DNA of 12,700 nucleotides, from contig CALGGS010000193.1 in assembly GCA_937915735.1 (NCBI GenBank), positions 1-12,700 on the forward strand, given 5' to 3'. The notes below the pieces were generated by a model. That model had not been told where the DNA came from. It did not search any database and saw only the letters and a program-made list of their open reading frames with translations. Positions within the stretch are counted from its first letter, which is position 1; every line of letters begins with the position of its first letter. Both the position numbers and the translations under genes were made by a program. This document shows, in pieces, positions 1-6,450 of the stretch. This DNA is from an uncultured Treponema sp. (GTDB lineage: Bacteria; Spirochaetota; Spirochaetia; Treponematales; Treponemataceae).

Positions 1-56
1 AGATTGCCGTATCTAAGCAAGGGCGACAAGCAATGCCCTTGAGTACGGCAATGACA
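1..56 (-). repeat. Nested palindromic interspersed repeat, copy A (inverted)
   Basis: The reverse complement of this stretch matches 9346-9401 at 52 of 56 positions, so two copies of one element lie in opposite orientation about 9.3 kb apart. It folds as a double hairpin: an outer 9-bp stem (ATTGCCGTA with TACGGCAAT, read on the minus strand) and an inner 7-bp stem (CAAGGGC with GCCCTTG) around a 10-nt loop. Two of the four differences from copy B are compensatory and keep the outer stem paired. Here it is intergenic, upstream of the operon. It may continue left of the window. It could also act as a transcription terminator or RNA-stabilising hairpin for an upstream gene, but that gene is not visible. 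Confidence 0.85.
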
Positions 57-95
57 GAATGCGCTAGAATCCCTACATTTTCTCCATGCAGATAG

Positions 96-124
96 TTTAT
101 TTTTTCTAAATAATGTGTTATATT
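96..124 (+). promoter_or_regulatory. Possible sigma-70-type promoter for the operon
   Basis: The AT-rich leader contains TATATT at 119-124 as a candidate -10 box. A weak -35-like TTTATT lies at 96-101, 17 nt upstream. It is placed about 45 nt before the first start codons and is the only long non-coding leader in the window. The -35 match is poor, so this is a guess from position and composition. Confidence 0.25.
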
Positions 125-153
125 CTTCTTAGAAATTATTCTTAAAGTTTTTC

Positions 154-173
154 GGAGAAAAAGATAATGTATG
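154..173 (+). promoter_or_regulatory. Ribosome binding site with two overlapping-region ATGs in different frames
   Basis: GGAG at 154-157 precedes two ATGs: 167-169 (9 nt away) and 171-173 (13 nt away). They are in different frames. The one at 171 begins MKKAG and gives the convincing lipoprotein signal peptide. The one at 167 has the better spacing but begins MYEKGRPS. Neither reaches the downstream protein with seven heptamers; the 171 start does so with six or nine, and the 167 start with five or eight. The third frame has a TGA at 172-174 and no ATG, GTG or TTG before the body, so it is silent. Confidence 0.6.
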
Positions 174-1716
174 AAAAAGGCCGGCCTTCTATCTTCTATC
201 TTCTATCTTCTATCTTCTATCTTCTATCTTCTATCTAGCTCTAATTGTTTCTTGTTCTAATGATGTTACTTCTAATGAAAATTCTTCTTTAGCGTCGACT
301 TACTGCACTGTTTCTTATGACACTGACGGGGGAACGGCGGTTCCGAGTCAATGCGTGCTTTATGGAGAGGTTGTAAGCGCTTCTTCTTATGTTCCAGAAA
401 AAACTGGCTACACTTTTTTGGGCTGGTATTACACGGATTCTTCTGGCTGTGAATCTGAATATTCTTTTACAACGGCTGTAACTAGCGATTTCACCTTAAA
501 AGCAAAATATTCCCTAAATTCTTACAGAATCTATTTTGATAAAAATGGGGCAGTTTCAAATTATGGCTCTATGGACCCCATAAAATGCTTTTGGGGAAGC
601 GAATATACACTTGCAAAAAACACTTTTACGAGCGTTGGAGCAACTTTTTTAGGCTGGTCAACATCTTCTTTCAGTGAAGAAGCTGAATTTAAAGACTGTG
701 CGACTGTAAAAAATCTTTCTTCCAAAAATGGCGACTCAGTAACCTTGTATGCAGTCTGGAGCGACAACCCCTGTCATTTAATTTCTTACGAAAACTTGAA
801 CGGAGCGACTCATTCAAATCCGCGGAAATTCTTAGAAAAGCAGGAAATTTCTCTTTCAGATGCAAGCCTTGAAGGCTACGATTTTTGCGGCTGGTATTTA
901 ACCGAAGATTTTTCTGGCGAAAAAGTTACCGGCTGGTTTGCGGGCGAAAAAACTAGCGACATAACCCTGTATGCAAAGTGGACTCCTGTAAATGTAACGG
1001 TAGAATTCCTTTCTAATTCTACTTCTTACAAAACATACCCTGTTCAAGCCGGCTCTCGTATTGACGCCATTAAGATTGACGATTTTAAGAGTGCAGTCGG
1101 AGCGAATGCCGGCTGGACTTTTTCCGGCTTTTACACCGAAGAATACGCAAAAGGAATCCAGTACATAAATTCTTCAGGGGAAAATATCGTTGCTTTTACA
1201 AAAGATTTAACTCTTTATGCGGCATGGATTTATTCAATTTCTTATGATGTTTCGACAAATATCGAAAGCACAACGGTTTTTGCAAATTCAAACGCAACTT
1301 CTTACACTGGCGAAACTGATTATGAACTAAAATCTCTTTCTGTAAAAACGGGCTATAAATTCTTAGGCTGGCTTGATGAAAACGAAAAAGAAGCGACAAA
1401 AATAAGCGCTGGAACTTACGGAGCAAGAACTTTTACCGCAATTGGAATTGAGCCGATTGAATACACAATCACCTACAACAAAAATGGCGGCGACTGGGAC
1501 ACAGGGGACGATGACAGCACTGAAGACGATTATATTCCGCTTGAAACCTACACAATCGAATGCGACACAATCAGTCTTCCGTCTGGTCTTGACATAAAAA
1601 AAGACGGCTGCACTTTTAGCGGCTGGTATACAAGCGAAGATTTTTCAGGCGGGGCACTAACTTTAATAGAAAGCGGCTCTCACGAAAACATAACACTCTA
1701 TGCAAAATGGGAATAG
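171..1716 (+). CDS. Phase-variable InlB-B repeat lipoprotein, out of frame as sequenced
   Basis: This is a predicted exported lipoprotein of six consecutive InlB-B (Listeria-Bacteroides, Flg_new-like) repeats, each ending in a GW or GF core followed by an LYAKW-like strand (roughly 301-510, 520-765, 766-990, 991-1230, 1231-1460, 1461-1710). The body is open from 175 to 1716, but its own frame has no usable start before a GTG at 355, which would discard the first repeat and the export signal. The natural start ATG 171 encodes MKKAG and a hydrophobic stretch written in TTCTATC heptamers, then runs to a stop at 258-260 after 29 residues. Removing one heptamer joins the frames exactly and gives a lipobox LALIVSC with the lipidated Cys at residue 26 and a 512-residue protein. 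I therefore read this as an OFF allele of a contingency gene. Alternatives are a repeat-count assembly error or a decayed gene, but the six intact repeats argue against decay. The function of the repeats is unknown; in InlB-type proteins they are surface-exposed. Confidence 0.8.
187..235 (+). repeat. Heptanucleotide tandem repeat (TTCTATC x7)
   Basis: There are seven perfect copies of TTCTATC and one extra T at 236. The tract lies inside the signal-peptide coding region of the lipoprotein gene starting at 171. Because 7 is not a multiple of 3, each gain or loss of one unit changes the frame. Three units encode the heptapeptide LLSSIFY, so changes by three units only lengthen or shorten the hydrophobic core. 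Tracts of this kind mutate by slipped-strand mispairing. Confidence 0.97.
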
Positions 1717-1726
1717 GAGATATTTT

Positions 1727-2338
1727 ATGAAAAAGTTATTTTTAGTTTTAATGGCAATTTGTCTGACATTTTTATCTTGTAAGAATGACACTGATACGGC
1801 ATCCAGTCCTGCAACATATTATTATGTAACTTTTGAAACTTACGGCGGCTCTTCTGTTGAAAGTCAGAAAATTGAAAGCGGAAAAACCTGCACAAAGCCG
1901 GAAAACCCTACAAAATCCAGCGGAACGGAAACTAATTTTTCAGGCTGGTATACGGATTCTTCTTTTTCGAGCAAATTTGATTTTTCAACTGTAATCACAA
2001 AAGACACGGTTTTGTACGCATTGTGGAGCCGCGTTCCAGAAGGCTCATATCTTGTAAGCTTTGACTCAAACGGCGGAAGCGATGTTGAAAGTCAGGTCGT
2101 AGAAGAAGGCTCTTATGCATCTGAGCCGGAAAATGTTACAAAAACCGGCTGTGCTTTAAGTCACTGGTACGAATCTGATGAAAGCGAAGAATTCGATTTT
2201 TCTCAAAACCCAATCACACAGACTACAGAACTGAACGCAAAATGGAACAAAAGCGGAATCTACGAGGCAGATTTTGAAGACGAAAGCCTTTACTGCATGA
2301 ATGTATACGAAGACCTTGATGCCGAAGAGGCACTGTAA
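1727..2338 (+). CDS. Small lipoprotein with two InlB-B repeats
   Basis: This gene encodes 203 residues. The start is fixed by AGGAG at 1715-1719, which overlaps the stop of the preceding gene and lies 7 nt from the ATG. MKKLFLVLMAICLTFLSC is a classical lipoprotein signal with the lipidated Cys at residue 18, so the product should be anchored in a membrane. Residues about 29-100 and 104-175 are two InlB-B repeats, each with a GG-VESQ strand (FETYGGSSVESQ, FDSNGGSDVESQ), a W in the core (SGWYTDSS, SHWYESDE) and a closing LYALW or LNAKW strand. The C-terminus is acidic (EADFEDES, EDLDAEEAL) and carries no anchor. No slippage tract is seen. It lies 10 nt after the upstream stop and 10 nt before the next ATG, so it is surely co-transcribed. 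Its biological role is not evident. Confidence 0.92.
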   Translation: MKKLFLVLMAICLTFLSCKNDTDTASSPATYYYVTFETYGGSSVESQKIESGKTCTKPENPTKSSGTETNFSGWYTDSSFSSKFDFSTVITKDTVLYALWSRVPEGSYLVSFDSNGGSDVESQVVEEGSYASEPENVTKTGCALSHWYESDESEEFDFSQNPITQTTELNAKWNKSGIYEADFEDESLYCMNVYEDLDAEEAL

Positions 2339-2348
2339 GAGGCGTGTT

Positions 2349-5300
2349 ATGAATAAACTGAACAACCCGATAATGACACTCTTCCTCCTGCTACTTCTTC
2401 CGGCGCTTGCTTTTGCTTCGGGGGGGGGACTTGGTCTGGGAGCGGAAAATCTTCTGACCCTTACATTATCGAAGACTCTGGAGACTGGAGCACATTTGCG
2501 GATGCTGTTACAGGAGGCACCTCTTACGACGGCTGTTTTTTTGAGCTTGGAGATGACATTGGTAGCGAAGACGAGCCTGTATCAGAAATGGTGGGGCAAG
2601 TTGGCCATTCTTGGACTACCAGATCTGTAAATAATTATACTCGTGGATGCGTTTATTATGAGCCAAAGCCTTTTTCTGGGGTGTTCAATGGAAAAGGCCA
2701 CACTATTTATTTTAAACGAAGTGAAAGCGATGAATACGATAACAGTGTGTTTGGTGCCTTAAATAATGCTGTTATTATGAATACAAATTTTAAAGGCTTA
2801 ATAAATGGAACGGGTAGTAGATCCAACAATGGTGGAATTGCCCGCATTTCTTATGGAAACACTTTTATTTTAAACTGCCGCTCTTCAATGAAAATGACAT
2901 TTACTGGTAATGGAAAAGGTGGCACTTTTGTAGGCGCTGCAATGAGCGGAAATCTTGTCATAAAAGACTGTATTTTTGACGGAGAAATAGCTGGCTCAAA
3001 AAGTACTTTAGGCGGTTTTGTAGGCATTTTAAGAGTTAACACCAGTGCAAAGATTTTTACCCGTAATTTATATTTTGCTCCTTCTACTAGAGACAGCTCT
3101 GGCTACGAGTTTATTGGCTTAATAGATGTCGCACCTATTTCTCCAAGAGCAAGCATCGAAAACTGTTATTTTTCAAAAAAAATGGGGGCAGACCAAGGAA
3201 CAGATGCCAGGGGCTGGACTAAATTGCAAGTAAAAGAAGGGCTTGGAGAAAACTGGACTTACGACGAACAAAATGACGAGATTTTTCCTGACATGCAAAG
3301 CAAAAATCTTTCTAGCGGAGTAATGTACGGTCTTGAGTATGTTTATGCGATTGGCGAAACTGTAGAAGAACCTGTCATTATTGTAGATAAAATTCTTACA
3401 AAAGGCACGGATTACACTCTTTCTACAACTGTAAAACCTGGAAAAACCGGCGGAACAACTTACCTTGTAACGGCAACAGGTATAGGAAGCTATTCTGGTG
3501 AACTTTCTTTTGAATATTATGTAGCGGACGAAGTTCTTACAAGCACAGACGATGAGCTGGAAGAAGAAGTTCGTGTGTGCGGCTTTATGAAAGACGGCGA
3601 TAATTATCTTATTAAAACGCCACAAGACTTAAATAATCTTTCGCTTTTTGTAAATGCTTCAACAAGTAACGGATGTTCTGGAATGACTTTTGTTCTTGCT
3701 GATGACATAGATTTTAGCGAAACTAACAACAATTTTACAACCGTAAACTATATTCCAATCGGGTTGCCATCTTTTTATATATTTGACTGGAACTCTACTG
3801 TCCCAAGAGCTTTTGAGGGCACTTTTGACGGAAAAGGACACAGCATACAGGGCTTAAATCCTGATGTGTATTCTATTGGTTATGGGGTATTTGGAGCATT
3901 AAACGGGGCAACCGTAGAAAATCTTACGGTAAAAAACAGCCGCTTTAATATTTGCAATAATATTAACGATTATCATAATGGCGGTAAAGGCGTTATTGCA
4001 GGCCTAAACGGCGGAAGTGAGACTTATTTATATACAGGTGATAGGAATGCTGTACATGAATTGGTTACTTTTGATGGAGGTACGATTACAAATTGCCATG
4101 TAGAAGACAGCGTTTATGTTTATTCTACACAGGCTTCCTCTTATGCGGGCGGCATTTGCGGCTACAACAAGGGAACAATAAAAGGCTGTTCAAGTGCAGC
4201 CCATGTTGTAAATTATGATAGCAGCGGTGCAAGTTATAAAAACTGTACTTGTTTTGGCGGAATCGTAGGACAAAACGACGGCACAGTTAAGCACTGCATT
4301 TATTACGGAGAAGAAATAACGGCAGATAGTTACGCAGGCTCAATTTGTGGAGACGGATCTGCTGAAACATGTCTTTACACAAACGAAAGTCCTAAGGGGC
4401 TTGGTGACAATAGTGCCATAGGCTATGATAGGGCTGGGAATGATATATTTGGTGGGTGGTATTCGAGCTATGTAGAAACATGTAGAGCCTTTGTTGTAAC
4501 AAGTGGTCAAGAGGATTTAGAACTTACAGAAGATACTGTTTATGGTATAGATTATGGCAGAATTACATCTTCAACTGCAAGTCATCTACTGAAGTTTGAC
4601 GGCAAAATATATTTTCCTGCCGATGTTCAGACAACAGTTTTTCTTAACTACACTGGAAACATTCCTCAAGAAAACCTGATTTACTTGTATTCCTATAATT
4701 CAGATACATGTTATGAGGAAGTAAGTATTTTCGAGAATCCAGTTGGCGAAGCTTTTTATCAAATTATCATACCTAGCTCAGATGCAAAGATTTATGCTTT
4801 TTATAATTATGACGGAAGCGGAACACAAGACGAGCCTTATTTAATTTCTGATCAAAGACAGCTTAAACTTTTACAAACTCTAGTAAACAGGTCAAGCACT
4901 ACTCTTTTACAAACTCTAGTAAACACTTCTGATGAAGGCAATGTGTACAAAGACAAATACTTTGCCCTAAAAAATGACATAAGCATTACAGGAGATTTTA
5001 CTCCAATCGGCGGCTGTTATAACGGGGCTCTAAGAAACTTTGGCGGCACTTTTGACGGAAAAAATTATTCTTTAAGCGGAGTAAACATTTCAAAAACTGG
5101 AACTGAAGACGATGCAAAATATCTTGGCGTTTTCGGAAGAATCACTACAGATGCAACTATAAAAAATCTTTGCGTAAAAGACAGTTCAATAAACGGCTAT
5201 TTTGCAGTCGGCTCTGTCTGTGGCTTTAACAGCGGAACAATCGAAGGCTGCACTGTAGACTCCAGCGTAACTCTTTCTTATAGCGAAAGCACTTCAAACA

Positions 5301-6448
5301 GCTTTGGAGGAATTGCAGGCTATAACGAAGGCACAATAAAAGGCTCAACGAGTAAGTCTAAAATTTCTTGTGCAACTTGCGCAGGCGGCATTTGTGGAAA
5401 TAATTCTGGCACAATAAATTCTTGTCTTTACATTGACGAAGATGAAAATTCAATAAGTGCACTTTCTTATGCAGGAAGCATAGTCGGCTACAATGCAAAC
5501 GGCTCTTTGACTTCTAACATCTACATAAAATCATCTCTTAGAGGACAGGGAAAAGCCTCTGGAAGCACTGATGTGAGTGGGGCAAAAAAGGCATATTCAA
5601 TTTCAAGCGATGTTGCTTCTTTAGCCCTTGCAGAAAATTCAAGCGGATTTACTTATAATTCATCACTTTACTGTGAAAGCGGAAAGAGCGTAAGTTTAAG
5701 CCTTTCTTCTTTGCAGGAAAGCTCAAACGCAAGTCTAGGACTTTGCTCGCTTACAGAAGACGAAAACTTTAATTTTAATTCTATAGAAGACGGCGTTTAC
5801 AATTTTACAATGCCTTCTTACGATGTAAAAATTGCTTATCTTGCAAATGTTGTTTTTGAAACAAACGGCGGAACTTCTGTCGAAAGTCAGACCGTAGTTT
5901 TAGGACAAACTCTAAAAGCCGTAGAAAGCCCGACCGTAAGTGACGGAAAAGTTTTTGAAGGCTGGTACACGGATTCAAGTCTTACAAATGAATTTGATTT
6001 TTCCAGTGCAATAACTCAAAATCTTACGCTTTACGCTTCTTATTCAGAAGGAATAACCGTAAAAGCGAGCGAAGATCCTTGTACATTCGGCGTTTACTAC
6101 ACCACATTCTACAGCTCTTCTAAAAATTACAGGGCAGACACAAACACAAGCGTCTTTTATGTTACAAAGACAAAAGAAGGCAAAATTCTAATCGAAGAAG
6201 AAGAAAGCAGAATCATAAACAAAGGAAAAGGCGTGATTCTAAAAAGCTCAACGCAAAAGATTTCGCTTTTAGACACTTCTTTGCAAGGCTCATACACATA
6301 CACAAACATTCTTACCGGCACCGACGAAGAAATTACCGCCCCCGAAGGAACTTACATTATGGGAATAAGTAAAAAAGGCGGCGTCGGCTTTTACAAGTGG
6401 ACCGGTACAATCAAAGCCGGAAAAGCATATTTGCAAGGAGGAGAATAA
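2349..6448 (+). CDS. Giant GLUG/Ig/InlB-B secreted protein, frame broken at a poly-G tract
   Basis: ATG 2349, preceded by AGAGG at 2338-2342, encodes MNKLNNPIMTLFLLLLLPAL, then AFA and SGG: a signal peptide cleaved after about residue 23. At the G9 tract (2420-2428) this frame leaves the body and stops at 2628-2630 (93 residues). The body is open in another frame from the tract to 6448. With G7 or G10 the two join, giving 1365 or 1366 residues. In G7 numbering I see: GLUG-type module 1 at about 30-324 (GSGKSSDPYIIE, then FSGVFNGKGHTI); an Ig-like segment at 326-396 (LTKGTDYTLS); module 2 at 411-711 (GGICGYNKGTIKGC, GGIVGQNDGTVKHC); module 3 at 821-1070 (GSGTQDEPYLIS, GGIAGYNEGTIKGS, GGICGNNSGTINSC). 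Two FTMPSYDVKI-type linkers lie at 724-821 and 1077-1167. An InlB-B repeat spans 1167-1234. The C-terminal domain at 1237-1365 is shared with the next gene. A surface or adhesin-like role is inferred from architecture only. Confidence 0.85.
2420..2428 (+). repeat. Poly-G tract (G9), likely frame switch
   Basis: Nine consecutive G residues lie directly after the signal-peptide codons (AFAS) of the large secreted protein. The upstream and downstream open frames differ by one base at this tract. G10 or G7 restores a continuous frame, while G9 or G8 does not. Poly-G tracts are known slippage elements in Treponema pallidum (for example near tpr genes), so a contingency switch is plausible. A sequencing miscount is the competing explanation. 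Confidence 0.9.
4868..4925 (+). repeat. In-frame short tandem duplication (22-nt copies, 36-nt period)
   Basis: A 22-nt stretch at 4868-4889 recurs perfectly at 4904-4925. The offset is 36 nt, so the duplication inserts 12 residues without breaking the frame: LLQTLVNRSSTT followed by LLQTLVNTSDEG. It lies at the start of the third GLUG-type module of the large secreted protein, where related modules have a single helix-like LLQTLVN segment before the KYFAL strand. The perfect identity suggests a recent event. Confidence 0.9.
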
Positions 6449-6450
6449 TG
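6059..6450 (+). repeat. Shared C-terminal module and gene junction, copy 1
   Basis: This codes for the last roughly 129 residues of the GLUG protein and continues into the start of the next gene. It is homologous to 8941-9338. Shared features are GVYYT-FYSS, a central IINKG-GVILKS, then KKGG-GFYKWTG and AGKA-LQG-E at the very end. The final codons double as the Shine-Dalgarno (AAGGAGG) of the next gene, and the stop and start overlap as TAATG. The domain resembles C-terminal domains of gut-bacterial secreted proteins that end in a KAYL-like strand, but I cannot name a family with certainty. Confidence 0.85.

Noticed and set aside
1..56. Integron attC site or CRISPR repeat
   Set aside because: The element is palindromic, but no RYYYAAC/GTTRRRY ends are seen and there is no spaced array; only two copies far apart are present.
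179..186. GGCCGGCC palindrome next to the heptamer tract
   Set aside because: A lone 8-bp palindrome with no second copy or clear role; it simply encodes part of the signal-peptide n-region.
355..1716. A shorter gene starting at GTG 355
   Set aside because: It would cut the first InlB-B repeat in half and lose the lipobox encoded upstream in the same frame; no Shine-Dalgarno is evident. The open frame extends back to 175.
3175..3182. A8 run as a slippage site
   Set aside because: Poly-A of this length is common in AT-rich coding DNA and the frame is intact across it.
3173..3625. Antisense open frame of 150 codons
   Set aside because: It is the shadow of the GLUG protein on the opposite strand, with no ribosome site and a composition typical of reversed coding DNA.
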